The notes: generated from the letters alone by a model not told the origin. A stretch of 32,230 bases of DNA from Akkermansiaceae bacterium (GCA_018676385.1 JABHEX010000319.1:1-32230), one strand, 5' to 3'. Shown: positions 1-8,444, counted from the stretch's first letter. A program made the numbers and translations.

Positions 1-420
1 ACGGTTGCGAATCTTAAGTCGGCTCAGTAAGCGCAGGTGGATGTGGGCTGCGAGGCGTTTGCCCTGCTCACCGTAGTAGTAGGTTTCCACACCATGGTAT
101 CGGCTGCTTTTGTGAGCGTTGAAGTGGATACTGACAAATAGGGCATCTCGGTAGCGGTTGGCAATGGCGGCACGACCACTGAGTGAAATATAGACATCGC
201 TGCTACGGGTCATCGTGACGGGCATCTGACGATCCTTGAGAAGTGTAGCAACACGCTTAGCGACACTGAGTGCAAGATCCTTCTCGTAGACTTTACCTCG
301 GTTGGCACCTTTGTCTTTTCCTCCGTGCCCGGCATCGATGATCACACGCGAAACATCGCGTGCATGTGCTGACAAACCAAGGCTGAGCATGGTTAGGAGT
401 GATAGCAAGTAGCGCGACAC
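1..420 (-). CDS. N-acetylmuramoyl-L-alanine amidase (Amidase_3), C-terminus beyond window
   Basis: Exported zinc amidase that would cleave the amide bond between N-acetylmuramic acid and the stem peptide of peptidoglycan. The reverse-strand translation contains IDAGHGGKDKGA (first zinc His), a downstream KVYEKDLAL segment with the zinc-ligand Glu, and VSIHFNAH (further zinc His), which is the Amidase_3 (AmiC/CwlM fold) pattern. I chose the GTG at 420 because it gives a clean signal peptide, MSRYLLSLLTMLSLGLSAHA, with an AxA-type cleavage site; a TTG at 450 would add ten residues. No clear Shine-Dalgarno is visible at either. The gene runs off the left edge after 140 codons, so the C-terminal part, including the last catalytic Glu, is not seen. 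It lies 90 bp downstream of pssA on the same strand. Confidence 0.88.
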   Translation of the reverse strand, partial: MSRYLLSLLTMLSLGLSAHARDVSRVIIDAGHGGKDKGANRGKVYEKDLALSVAKRVATLLKDRQMPVTMTRSSDVYISLSGRAAIANRYRDALFVSIHFNAHKSSRYHGVETYYYGEQGKRLAAHIHLRLLSRLKIRNR

Positions 421-510
421 TGGATAAAGAAGATGAAGAGGAGAGGACAAAATTTAATCTCTAAATTTACTGACTAAGACTCTGAAGTCAATCTGGAAGC
501 TTAGTGGTTC

Positions 511-1329
511 TTAACTATTTTTTTCTTCACCATCGAGTGCGTGTTCAAGCTCCCGACGCCATTGTTTAGAGAGGAGTGGTCTAATTAGACCGTAGATAAG
601 GTATAAGGAGAAAATTGCAGTAGGCGTGTACCAACGAGTTTCCTCATTGAGCATGAGAACGATAACGAGGGCTCCTAGTAGGATTCCCCAAAGTGTGCCT
701 CGAGTGTGAAAATCGACTTTTTTAAAACTCGGGTAGCGAAGGTTGCTGATCATCAGCCATGATAAAATCAACATGGTGCCGGCAAGTACCCAGTTCCAGT
801 AGCCGAGGTCATTACCCTGGTCGTTTTTGCTGAAAAAGATGAGTAGAAAAGTAACCGAAGCGATGAATCCAGCTGCCATAGGTATGGGAATGCCTCGAAA
901 GTCGTTTGATGCTTCGTCATTTTTGGGCATATTGGCGAGGCAATTAAATCGTGCGAGTCGCATTGCGCCACAAAGCAGGTAAATAAAGGCAATTGCCCAA
1001 CCTATTTTGCTAGGGAGGTTAAAAAGAACAGCTTTGGAGACAAGAAGCGCGGGTGCCATACCAAATGAAACGACGTCTGCGATAGAATCAAATTCTTGAC
1101 CGAAGGGTGATTCCTTGCCGCCCATACGAGCAAGCCTGCCGTCCAGCAGGTCAAATAGGCAAGATGCAAAAATTAACAGAATGGCTTTTTCGTAAAATGG
1201 GTAAGCGGCAGAAAAGTCGTTAAGTTTTATACCTTCAAAAATAGTCAGCGTGGCAAAAAACCCACAGCAGAGGTTACCTGCTGTCATCAGGTTTGGCAGG
1301 AGATAAATCTTGGGTTCGGAGGTGCTCAT
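511..1329 (-). CDS. pssA: CDP-diacylglycerol--serine O-phosphatidyltransferase
   Basis: Membrane enzyme that condenses CDP-diacylglycerol with L-serine to phosphatidylserine, the precursor of phosphatidylethanolamine. The CDP-alcohol phosphotransferase signature is complete: D60, D63-G64, A67-R68, G77, D81 and D85, with the family spacing D-x2-DG-x2-AR-x8-G-x3-D-x3-D. Several hydrophobic segments follow, as expected for a multi-pass protein, and the 272-aa length fits type II PssA. The N-terminus (YLLPNLMTAGNLCCG) is typical of the family. The gene starts 42 bp after the MlaD-like gene on the same strand, so both may share a transcript, putting phospholipid synthesis next to phospholipid transport. 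Other CDP-alcohol transferases (PgsA) are possible but match the N-terminus less well. Confidence 0.9.
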   Translation of the reverse strand: MSTSEPKIYLLPNLMTAGNLCCGFFATLTIFEGIKLNDFSAAYPFYEKAILLIFASCLFDLLDGRLARMGGKESPFGQEFDSIADVVSFGMAPALLVSKAVLFNLPSKIGWAIAFIYLLCGAMRLARFNCLANMPKNDEASNDFRGIPIPMAAGFIASVTFLLIFFSKNDQGNDLGYWNWVLAGTMLILSWLMISNLRYPSFKKVDFHTRGTLWGILLGALVIVLMLNEETRWYTPTAIFSLYLIYGLIRPLLSKQWRRELEHALDGEEKNS

Positions 1330-1371
1330 GGAGTGGGAGTAAAAGTTTGAAAATACTGACTGAATTATTAT

Positions 1372-2406
1372 CTACCTGCGGCTTCCTCGAAATTTATTCC
1401 GTGGGTCGCGTTCGTCATTGGTCGATTTATCACGATAGCGAAGAACACCGTAACGTTTAAGGTTACGTATGAATTCCTTAGCGTTGTTGCCTGTTTCTTG
1501 ATCGTAGGCAAGGGTGCCAATAAGACCATTTTTATTTTGCATCGCAGCCATAGTGTCTTCTGCACGGCTTGCAGCATTGCTGATGTTTTTAACTGCTGCG
1601 GGTATTTCAGCGAGGGCAGGTTTAATGCTTTTGATTTCATTACGTGCTTCGGTAATGAGGTGACTAGCATTTTCGGCAGCGTCCTTGAGGGTTGTCATTG
1701 TTTTGCGTGCCTCAATGACGGTAGGTTTTAGATCATGTGACATGCTTTTAATGTCACGACTAGACTCTTCAAAGTTTGCAATCGCCTTGGTGAAATTATC
1801 AATATTGTCCTTAGCAAGGACTTCATTGTTCACCTTGTTCATTGCAACATCTATGCTAGCACCGATTTTTTCCATCGAACTGAGAGCCTTGTCGATTTTT
1901 GAAAAGGTGACCTTGGCATCCTTGATGAGTTGGCTGGCATCGCGGGCAATATCTTCAGCATTGGATTTGATGGCATCAATTCCACCGGCGCCGATGCCAA
2001 TAATCGTATCGCCGGATTGATAGTATCCCTCGGTTTCATTATCTGGTGGGATAATCGCGATGAATTTGTCTCCTAAAAGACCAATTGACCCGATTTTAAA
2101 AGTTGAATCCAAAGGTATTCTAACATCATCTTTGATGCGTATCTCCATTTTTACAACACTTGAGGTGCTGCCGGTGAGCACTAACTCTGGGTGAGTGGCG
2201 ACGCGTCCTATCTTTGCACCCCGAAGCCGAACTTCGCTGTTTTTTATTATACCAGCGGTTTGTGGGAATTCTAAGAAGAGAGGATAGTGGCCCTTGAATC
2301 GATCACCAAAACGGCCAAATTCAACAATCAAGACGCCGAGTAGAAGCAACCCGATCAGGACAAAAAGTCCTGCGGTGCGCTGCTTGCTTTTTTCACGCGC
2401 GGCCAT
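1372..2406 (-). CDS. mlaD: MCE/MlaD-family lipid-transport protein
   Basis: Membrane-anchored, periplasm-facing substrate-binding component of a phospholipid ABC transporter. A basic N-terminus (AAREKSKQR) is followed by one membrane helix at about residues 12-32 (TAGLFVLIGLLLLGVLIVEF), then the MCE domain at about 36-120 with the family's G-x-V-RLRGAKIGRV-like strand. The remainder, to about residue 300, is a long charged and alanine-rich helix with heptad-like spacing, as in MCE proteins that form extended needles or coiled coils. At 344 aa it is longer than E. coli MlaD (about 180 aa) and nearer to other MCE architectures. It follows the MlaF-type ATPase gene by 61 bp. No MlaE permease, MlaB or MlaC is encoded within the window. 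Confidence 0.87.
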   Translation of the reverse strand: MAAREKSKQRTAGLFVLIGLLLLGVLIVEFGRFGDRFKGHYPLFLEFPQTAGIIKNSEVRLRGAKIGRVATHPELVLTGSTSSVVKMEIRIKDDVRIPLDSTFKIGSIGLLGDKFIAIIPPDNETEGYYQSGDTIIGIGAGGIDAIKSNAEDIARDASQLIKDAKVTFSKIDKALSSMEKIGASIDVAMNKVNNEVLAKDNIDNFTKAIANFEESSRDIKSMSHDLKPTVIEARKTMTTLKDAAENASHLITEARNEIKSIKPALAEIPAAVKNISNAASRAEDTMAAMQNKNGLIGTLAYDQETGNNAKEFIRNLKRYGVLRYRDKSTNDERDPRNKFRGSRR

Positions 2407-2467
2407 AAAACCAGTATCTATTGTAAAGTAGTTTAGTTCAAGCTGTAATCATCAACGTGATATTTAA

Positions 2468-3244
2468 TCAATTGTCCCAATCGCCGTCACTTCCTGCGAT
2501 GAAGCGTGTGATGATGGGATCAGTACTGGCATGCATTTCATCGCAAGCTCCCTGCCAGTAAACCCTACCATTATACATGAAAACGATGCGGTCTGCGATA
2601 CGGAAAATACTACGTAGATCGTGGGTAATGACAACATTGGTAATGCCGTGATCATGCTGCAGGCATTTGATAAGTTTATCGATAGTGTCTGCGGTAACTG
2701 GATCAAGTCCGGCGTGTGGCTCATCATAGCAGATACACTCTGGGCGGTCGATGATGGCTCGAGCCAGTGCCACACGCTTTTTCATACCGCCTGATAGCTC
2801 GGATGGCATCATTTTCTCCTTACCATGAAGGCGAACAATTTTTAATGCCTCGCTAACACGACTATCAAGGTCGGCGTCATCTCTGATACCTCTCTCGATA
2901 AGGGGAAAAGCAACATTTTGTTCAACGCTCATCGAATCAAAAAGAGCACCATTCTGAAACATCATTCCAATTTTTTTTCGGATCAATGAGAGAGCGCGTT
3001 CGGAGAGGCCGGAGAGTTCAATACCATCAATTTGCACACTGCCTGACTCGAACTCGAGTAGCGCTAGTATATGTTTTACAAGCACTGTCTTGCCGCCGCC
3101 TGAGGCTCCAACCAGGCATACAGTCTCACCACGATAAATATCAAGATCGACACCACGAAGAACGTGAGCATCACCAAAATGCTTATGTAATCCACGAATG
3201 CTGATTAATGGTTCCAAATTTGGTGATAGAGTATTATTCATCAC
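2468..3244 (-). CDS. mlaF: MlaF-type ABC transporter ATP-binding protein
   Basis: Cytoplasmic ATPase that powers MCE-type phospholipid transport across the cell envelope. All nucleotide-binding motifs are present: Walker A GASGGGKT at about residues 46-53, Q-loop MMFQNGALFDSMSVEQNVAF around 94-113, signature LSGGMKKR from 150, Walker B CICYDEP at about 170-176 with the following D-loop, and an H-loop in VVITHDL. The phrase GALFDSMSVEQNVAFPL is characteristic of the MlaF/Ttg2A group. A GTG at 3244 and an ATG at 3241 are adjacent possible starts. The permease (MlaE) normally encoded beside it is absent here; the upstream neighbour is a tRNA-modifying enzyme, so the permease must be elsewhere if the transporter is complete. 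Confidence 0.88.
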   Translation of the reverse strand: MMNNTLSPNLEPLISIRGLHKHFGDAHVLRGVDLDIYRGETVCLVGASGGGKTVLVKHILALLEFESGSVQIDGIELSGLSERALSLIRKKIGMMFQNGALFDSMSVEQNVAFPLIERGIRDDADLDSRVSEALKIVRLHGKEKMMPSELSGGMKKRVALARAIIDRPECICYDEPHAGLDPVTADTIDKLIKCLQHDHGITNVVITHDLRSIFRIADRIVFMYNGRVYWQGACDEMHASTDPIITRFIAGSDGDWDN

Positions 3245-3303
3245 ACAATGAGAAGTATGAGAAAAGATATAAGATGCAAGACGGAAGATATTGCATGTGA
3301 TGG

Positions 3304-4293
3304 CTATCTCCGTAATGCGTCAAATCCACAGAAGATTTTGGAGCGCTCTGGTGGGCGGGAAGGTACGGACTCGTTGTTGTTGAGAAACTCTCTGCACGTC
3401 AGGTGAAATGTGTCTGCGCTGGTGACGCGGCGAATTTGATGTTCAAATGCGTCGTCAATCCCTTGTGCGATGTAGATAAGATATTTTTTCATGCGGTGCA
3501 CATGTTTGGTCTCATCAAAATCAGATGTTTGAGTGGCTATTTCCTGATAGAGAAGGGTTATGTATTCCAAGAGGTCGGAACGGAGAACTTGTTTAATAGA
3601 TTGGTTAGCAATAGCCGCTCTAAGTTGGCTGAAAATCCATGGGCTACGTATTGCACCTCGGCCGATCATTAGGCCTTGTGCATTCGTCTTTTCTAACAAT
3701 CCAATACCTGTCTCCACGTCGACAACGTTGCCATTAGCGATGACTGGGCAGGACATCTTTTCTGCCGCGTGGCGAATACAATCCGTGTGAATGGGTGTCT
3801 GATAGCGCTCCCGAACAGATCGTCCATGGATCGTGAGGGTATCGAGGTCGTGTCGTCGGAAAATTTCTAGTAATTGTATAAACTCATGGTGTGACTCAAA
3901 TCCCAAGCGCGTTTTGACGGTGAATTTACCTGGGATGCTATCACGTAAAGCCGCGATGATATCTTCAGTTTTTTCTGGCTTACGTAGCAGTCCTCCGCCG
4001 GCATCTTTGCGGCATACGACGGGTGCGGGACAACCGAGGTTTAGATCGATGCCAGCGATTGGGTATTGTAATAATTCTTTTGCGATGCGCTTCAGCGCGG
4101 GGATATCTTGCCCTATGAGCTGTGCGTAGACTGGGCGGCCAGTATTATTTTCTGTGATACTTCGCAGTATTTTTTTCTCTATTGTGTAGTCAGCATGTAC
4201 ACGAAAATACTCGGTGACAAAATAGTCTGGACCACCAAATTGCTGCATTACGCGCATGAACGCCAAGTCGGTTACATCCTGCATTGGTGCCAA
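3304..4293 (-). CDS. tRNA-dihydrouridine synthase
   Basis: FMN-dependent enzyme that reduces uridine to 5,6-dihydrouridine in the tRNA D-loop or variable region. The TIM-barrel Dus signatures are present: APMQDVTD at the N-terminus, FVTEYFRVHAD, NLGCPAPVV with the catalytic Cys in GCP, DAGGGLL, the FMN-binding TVKTRLGF, TIHGR, VIANGNV and LMIGRGAI. The TEYFRV stretch resembles the DusC branch more than DusA or DusB, but I would not fix the subfamily. The start is awkward: the open frame continues upstream (QNLTPHIPLLALAPM) to a stop without ATG, GTG or TTG, so the first ordinary start is the TTG at 4293, which clips the first beta-strand seen in homologues. It lies between a DNA methyltransferase and the mlaF-like gene on one strand. 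Confidence 0.9.
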   Translation of the reverse strand: MAPMQDVTDLAFMRVMQQFGGPDYFVTEYFRVHADYTIEKKILRSITENNTGRPVYAQLIGQDIPALKRIAKELLQYPIAGIDLNLGCPAPVVCRKDAGGGLLRKPEKTEDIIAALRDSIPGKFTVKTRLGFESHHEFIQLLEIFRRHDLDTLTIHGRSVRERYQTPIHTDCIRHAAEKMSCPVIANGNVVDVETGIGLLEKTNAQGLMIGRGAIRSPWIFSQLRAAIANQSIKQVLRSDLLEYITLLYQEIATQTSDFDETKHVHRMKKYLIYIAQGIDDAFEHQIRRVTSADTFHLTCREFLNNNESVPSRPPERSKIFCGFDALRR

Positions 4294-4361
4294 CGCGAGT
4301 AGAGGAATATGGGGTGTTAAGTTTTGAATATTTTTATTCTAACAGGTTAAAGTTTGCCGAC

Positions 4362-5192
4362 TTATTCGGTTAAGTATGCGCTGATACGATCGCGCGTGAT
4401 TTTAAGATATTTTTCATCAATATCAAATCCTGTGTAGGACGCGATGCCGGAGCGAATGGCGGCAACGGCGGATGTGCCGATGCCATTAAAGGGATCCAAT
4501 AGGCGTGTCCTTGAGCCTTCTCCATGGATTCGAACACACTGCTCAACGAGGGCGATTGGAAATGTTGCTGGGTGTGGTCTTTCTTTGTCGCGGTTTTGGA
4601 TGGTATCATAGGGAATAAACCATGTGTTGCCACGGCAACGTTTATCCTTACCGCCTGTGTGCCCCCAGCGATTGATATTAGATTTGTCAACGTAGGGGAC
4701 CCCTGCGCTGCGACGGTCTAGAGGAACAGCTCCTGATTTCGTCAGGTGAAAAACATATTCGTGGCAGTCGTTTACGTATCGGTTGCTATTGATGGGTTTA
4801 AAGTGTCCAGCGCTGACCGTGTCGCCATTTTTGGTTTCAATGGAGATGGACTTGATCCAGTGAAAGGTGTTTTGGAGCGTGAAGACAGGCGTGTCTCCTC
4901 CGGTGGCTTCTGTGAGAGCGAGAATGAGCTGATGCGGGAGTAGGGGGTTACTGGGGGCGGCGCCAACGTTTAGGAATAGAGAAGCATCTTCTGTCATGAC
5001 GCGTCTCACTGCACGTGACCAATCCAAGCACCAGCTAATAAAAGCGGTGCGGTCGCTGGTATCCTTGTAGGTTGTGTAATCTATACCCAGATTATAAGGT
5101 GGTGATGTTACCACTAGATCGATAGTTTCTGCCTCCATTTGACGCATGCCCTCGAGGCAATCAAGTAGGTGTAGCTGAATATCGGTTTTCAT
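4362..5192 (-). CDS. Solitary beta-class DNA methyltransferase (N4-cytosine/N6-adenine)
   Basis: SAM-dependent DNA methyltransferase of the N6_N4_Mtase family (PF01555). The catalytic motif IV, LVVTSPPYNLG, lies near the N-terminus and the SAM-binding motif I, LLDPFNGIGTSAVAA, near the C-terminus, with the variable target-recognition stretch between them; this order defines the beta class. TSPPY rather than DPPY is common in N4-cytosine enzymes but does not decide the modified base. The ATG at 5192 (MKTDIQLHLLDC) is preferred over the one at 5204. No restriction endonuclease or specificity gene lies next to it: the neighbours are dus downstream and a divergent TetR-type regulator upstream. 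It is therefore probably an orphan methyltransferase with an epigenetic or protective role, which is inference. Confidence 0.85.
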   Translation of the reverse strand: MKTDIQLHLLDCLEGMRQMEAETIDLVVTSPPYNLGIDYTTYKDTSDRTAFISWCLDWSRAVRRVMTEDASLFLNVGAAPSNPLLPHQLILALTEATGGDTPVFTLQNTFHWIKSISIETKNGDTVSAGHFKPINSNRYVNDCHEYVFHLTKSGAVPLDRRSAGVPYVDKSNINRWGHTGGKDKRCRGNTWFIPYDTIQNRDKERPHPATFPIALVEQCVRIHGEGSRTRLLDPFNGIGTSAVAAIRSGIASYTGFDIDEKYLKITRDRISAYLTE

Positions 5193-5299
5193 TGCCCCTG
5201 GCATGCAGTAAGCATGAACAGATTAATAACTTAAAGAGAAGCAGAGATTTTGATAGCTGCGAGATCATACGCTCGTTTAAAATAGTTGTTGACCTTACT

Positions 5300-5962
5300 G
5301 TGATTGATCGTTTGAATAATTTTCCCGTGGATACGAGAGAGCAAATTCTGGATGCGGCGTGGAATCTTTTTGCTGAAAAAGGCTTTGAGGATGTATCCGT
5401 ACGTGACGTAACAACTGCTGCCGGTGTTAATCTGGCGAGCGTTAGTTATCACTTTGGAGGCAAAGAGGGCCTGATTCAGGAGGCAGTTAAACGTTGTATG
5501 AATCCGATTAACCAGTATCGGATTAAGCTGCTTAATGAGGCGATTACTGACTATGGCACCATAGAGAAAGTTCCACTTGAACGGGTGATGACCTGTTTTA
5601 TGCGCCCTGTGGTCTTGCCTGAAGAGTGTGGTGTCAGAGCTGGTCTGATGCTACGTCTTGTTGCGCGTTACTTAATTGAGAGTGATTACACAATCCCAGC
5701 CGTTAGTCGCCATCTTTACACTGAAGTTTTCCAAGCGTTTACACGAGCATTTCTGGTGCATTATCCAAGCCTATCACCAATTCAAATTGTGAAGCATATT
5801 GTATTCGCCTCAGGAACGGTGGTCTATTACCATGGTTTGGGTAAACTCGCGTTGCAGCTTAGTGCAGGTGATCAAGGAGAGGTGGAAAACATTAACCGTG
5901 AGGAAATGCTTAATGAGATCGTTGGGTTCACGATACACGGCTTTGGTGGTAAGGTTGAATAA
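5300..5962 (+). CDS. TetR/AcrR-family transcriptional regulator
   Basis: Likely ligand-responsive repressor. The N-terminal TetR helix-turn-helix is clear: TREQILDAAWNLFAEKGFED, then VSVRDVTTAAGVNLASVSYHF and GGKEGLIQEAV. The larger C-terminal ligand and dimer domain resembles the YbiH/CecR-like (DUF1956) type but has no diagnostic motif that I recognise. The start is uncertain: the frame is open back to 5192, where it would overlap the methyltransferase gene, but similarity begins only at PVDTREQ, so the GTG at 5300 or 5327 is more plausible; none has a good Shine-Dalgarno. The gene is divergent from the methyltransferase and lies 8 bp before tsaE. Its target cannot be read from the sequence. 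Confidence 0.85.
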   Translation: MIDRLNNFPVDTREQILDAAWNLFAEKGFEDVSVRDVTTAAGVNLASVSYHFGGKEGLIQEAVKRCMNPINQYRIKLLNEAITDYGTIEKVPLERVMTCFMRPVVLPEECGVRAGLMLRLVARYLIESDYTIPAVSRHLYTEVFQAFTRAFLVHYPSLSPIQIVKHIVFASGTVVYYHGLGKLALQLSAGDQGEVENINREEMLNEIVGFTIHGFGGKVE

Positions 5963-5970
5963 ATTTGGTA

Positions 5971-6393
5971 ATGTTGGATAAGGGATGCGAGAAGATTGTG
6001 GAGTCACCGGAGGCGATGGTTGCTCTCGGTGAGACGGTTGGTCGTAGTCTTCAATTGGGTGATTTTCTGGCCTTGCGTGGTGGATTAGGTGCTGGGAAAA
6101 CCCACTTTACCAAGGGGGTGGTAGCCGGTCTTGGATGTAAAGAGATGGTTACAAGCCCAACGTTTACCTTGGCCCATGAATACATAGGTGGCAGGCTATC
6201 GGTATTTCATTTTGATTTCTACCGCATGGAAACCGAAGACGAGTTGCTGCGTATCGGTTGGGATGAGTATCTGGACGAAAACGGAATTGTCGTAGTCGAG
6301 TGGGCAAACAAATTTCCAGATTTTATTCCAGATCATGCGATTTGGTTAGAATTTGAGGTAAAGGGTGAAACTAGAGTGGTTAGGTTTAAGTGA
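5971..6393 (+). CDS. tsaE: tRNA threonylcarbamoyladenosine biosynthesis ATPase TsaE
   Basis: P-loop ATPase that works with TsaB and TsaD to make N6-threonylcarbamoyladenosine at position 37 of ANN-decoding tRNAs. Walker A is GGLGAGKT at about residues 37-44. SPTFTLAHEY, HFDFYRME and VVVEWANKFPDF are the conserved downstream blocks of the family. The 140-aa length is usual. An in-frame TTG at 5965 also exists, but the ATG at 5971 is the natural start. It follows the TetR gene by 8 bp and is followed by truA after 65 bp, so two tRNA-modification genes are adjacent here. No tsaB or tsaD is in the window. Confidence 0.93.
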   Translation: MLDKGCEKIVESPEAMVALGETVGRSLQLGDFLALRGGLGAGKTHFTKGVVAGLGCKEMVTSPTFTLAHEYIGGRLSVFHFDFYRMETEDELLRIGWDEYLDENGIVVVEWANKFPDFIPDHAIWLEFEVKGETRVVRFK

Positions 6394-6458
6394 GAGCGTT
6401 TCTTGTCAGTCATTCTATCATGGTTGTTTTTATTTGTGGGCGTGATTAAGATACCTGT

Positions 6459-7217
6459 GTGCGACTGAAATTAACGATAGCCTACGATGGCAGGCCATAT
6501 TCTGGTTGGGCCAAACAACCGGATGGGAATACGGTTCAGGATCTTATGCATAAAGCGATATCCGAGGTGGCTAAACAAGACGTCAGTGTCCACGGATCAG
6601 GTCGGACAGATGCAGGTGTACATGCTTCAGGGCAAGTGGCGCACTTTGATGCGCCTGATGGTATGCGTATGAATCCATTTAATTGGGTGCCGGCGGTGAA
6701 TACTAAATTGCCGGCAACGATCCGCGCTATTGCGTGCGAGGAGGTAACCGAAGATTTTCACGCACGGTTTAGCGCTGTGAGCAAGACCTACACATATGAC
6801 CTATGTCTTGCGCCAGTATTACCTCCTCTGATGGCGGGATTGGCATGGCATCTGCCTCGTCAGCTCGATCCGGAAACTTTGAAGCAAGCACTTGAAATTC
6901 TCCAAGGTGAGCATGATTTTCGTGCTTTTGCTGCCATGCGAGGAAACGAGACTAATGAGACAAGCTATCGCCGCATACTAGAGAATACGGAATTACATGC
7001 AACCGCACACGGATACCGTATCATTTTTACGGGTAATGGATTTTTATATAAAATGGCACGCTTACTGACGGGATCGGCTGTCTATGCCGCGCAGGGGCGA
7101 TTGAGGCTTGATGATCTTACGGATCTCCTGGATCAGCCCTCGGATCTCCCTTGTGGTCGCGCGCCATACTGTGCACCGCCTGACGGATTGGTGTTAGATC
7201 ACGTTGTTTACCCATAA
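6459..7217 (+). CDS. truA: tRNA pseudouridine(38-40) synthase
   Basis: Isomerises uridine to pseudouridine at positions 38-40 of the tRNA anticodon arm. The N-terminus LKLTIAYDGRPYSGWAKQPD is the family start, and the catalytic Asp51 lies in SGRTDAGVHASGQVAHF. Further family blocks are FHARFSAVSKTYTYDL, HDFRAFAA and GNGFLYKMARLLTG. The length of 252 aa is normal. Translation most likely begins at the GTG at 6459, since the conserved strand starts at the second residue. It is the last plus-strand gene before convergent transcription with the aminotransferase, whose terminator sits directly after the truA stop. Confidence 0.95.
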   Translation: MRLKLTIAYDGRPYSGWAKQPDGNTVQDLMHKAISEVAKQDVSVHGSGRTDAGVHASGQVAHFDAPDGMRMNPFNWVPAVNTKLPATIRAIACEEVTEDFHARFSAVSKTYTYDLCLAPVLPPLMAGLAWHLPRQLDPETLKQALEILQGEHDFRAFAAMRGNETNETSYRRILENTELHATAHGYRIIFTGNGFLYKMARLLTGSAVYAAQGRLRLDDLTDLLDQPSDLPCGRAPYCAPPDGLVLDHVVYP

Positions 7218-7251
7218 AAAAAACGCGGCATAGCCATCAGGCCACACCGCG
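7216..7251 (-). terminator. Rho-independent terminator of the aminotransferase gene
   Basis: Read on the minus strand, a 12-bp stem (CGCGGTGTGGCC with GGCTATGCCGCG, three G-T wobbles) closes a 4-nt TGAT loop and is followed by eight T. It sits 26 bp after the aminotransferase stop codon, the right orientation for that gene. On the plus strand the stem is preceded rather than followed by the homopolymer, so it should not act on truA. Confidence 0.85.
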
Positions 7252-7277
7252 GTAATAATCTAAATTTTGTAATGCTT

Positions 7278-8444
7278 TTAGTGCGCTTTGCAGAATTCCT
7301 CAAATCGGGTTAGCCCTTCGTTGAGCACATCAAGCGTTGTGCAATAGCTAATACGAATGCTGTAATCGTTTCCAAATGCAATACCTGGAACGGCGGCAAC
7401 ACGGTAACGGTTGAGTAGCTTATCGCAGAGGTTGACGGACTTAAGCCCAAGCTGCTCGGTATCTACAAGGAAGTAAAAAGCGCCTTGGGGCTCCGTGACC
7501 TTGATGTTGGGAATCGCATTGAGACGCGCGAGGACAAATTGACGGCGCACATCGTATTCTGCATTTAGGTCTTTAATAAAATCCTTACCGCCATCAAGGG
7601 CTGCGACAGCGCCATACTGTGCGAAGCTAGTTGCGTTCGATGTTGTGTGTCCCTGGATACGCGACATGGCGCCTGCAAGCTCGGTGGGTGCGGCGGTATA
7701 TCCAATCCGCCATCCGGTCATAGAGTATGCTTTGGAAAATCCGTTTACGGTAATTGTTAGGTTGTAGAGATCCTTGCTCAGTGAGGCGATGCTGGTGTGC
7801 TTTGTTTCACCGTATACAAGATGTTCATAAATTTCATCGGAGAGGATAATGATATCCTCGTAGAGAGCCACTTCACCGATGGCGAGAAGCTCTTCAGCCG
7901 AATATACCGAGCCGGTAGGATTGCCCGGCGAGTTGATGATAATCATCTTTGTTAAGCCGCTCATATTTTCCTCGAACTGCTCAGGCGTGATCTTCCAGTT
8001 GTTTTCTGCGGTTGTTTCGACAAGCACGGGCACACCACCAGCGAGTCGGACCATTTCTGGGTAGCTGACCCAGTAGGGTGAGGGAATAATAACCTCATCG
8101 CCTTCCTCTACGACGGCGAGAATGGCGTTGAAGCAGGATTGTTTGGCGCCGCTGTTAACCACAATCTGGCGGGGATCATACTCGATGCCGTTGTCTTCCT
8201 TGAGTTTGTTGGCGATGGCCTCACGCAGTTCGGGGATTCCGGCTGCGGGAGTGTATTTAGTTTTACCTTGAGCAAGTGCATCGATGGCAGCCTGCTTGAT
8301 GAAATCTGGGGTGTCTTGATCTGGTTCACCACCGGCAAGTCCGTAAACTTCTTCGCCACGTGCCTTCATGGCTTTGGCTTGGTTAGTGACCGATAATGTT
8401 AGCGAGGGGGCGACGTTTGCTACGCGGGCTGAAATGGAGTCCAT
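7278..8444 (-). CDS. PLP-dependent class I aminotransferase (aspartate/prephenate aminotransferase type)
   Basis: Fold-type I aminotransferase, most likely transferring the amino group between aspartate and 2-oxoglutarate and possibly acting on prephenate, as many type Ib enzymes do. Seen in the sequence: YGLAGGEPDQDTP (substrate loop), NSPGNPTG (171-178), SDEIYEHLVY (cofactor Asp and Tyr), the PLP lysine K238 in VNGFSKAYSMTGWRIGY, and the substrate-carboxylate Arg in SIRISYC near the C-terminus. The 388-aa length is typical. The N-terminus (MDSISARVANVAPSLTLSVT) matches the Ib group. The gene has a 179-nt upstream region with GC-rich hairpins and a strong terminator downstream, so it may be its own transcript. 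Substrate preference cannot be settled from motifs. Confidence 0.92.
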   Translation of the reverse strand: MDSISARVANVAPSLTLSVTNQAKAMKARGEEVYGLAGGEPDQDTPDFIKQAAIDALAQGKTKYTPAAGIPELREAIANKLKEDNGIEYDPRQIVVNSGAKQSCFNAILAVVEEGDEVIIPSPYWVSYPEMVRLAGGVPVLVETTAENNWKITPEQFEENMSGLTKMIIINSPGNPTGSVYSAEELLAIGEVALYEDIIILSDEIYEHLVYGETKHTSIASLSKDLYNLTITVNGFSKAYSMTGWRIGYTAAPTELAGAMSRIQGHTTSNATSFAQYGAVAALDGGKDFIKDLNAEYDVRRQFVLARLNAIPNIKVTEPQGAFYFLVDTEQLGLKSVNLCDKLLNRYRVAAVPGIAFGNDYSIRISYCTTLDVLNEGLTRFEEFCKAH

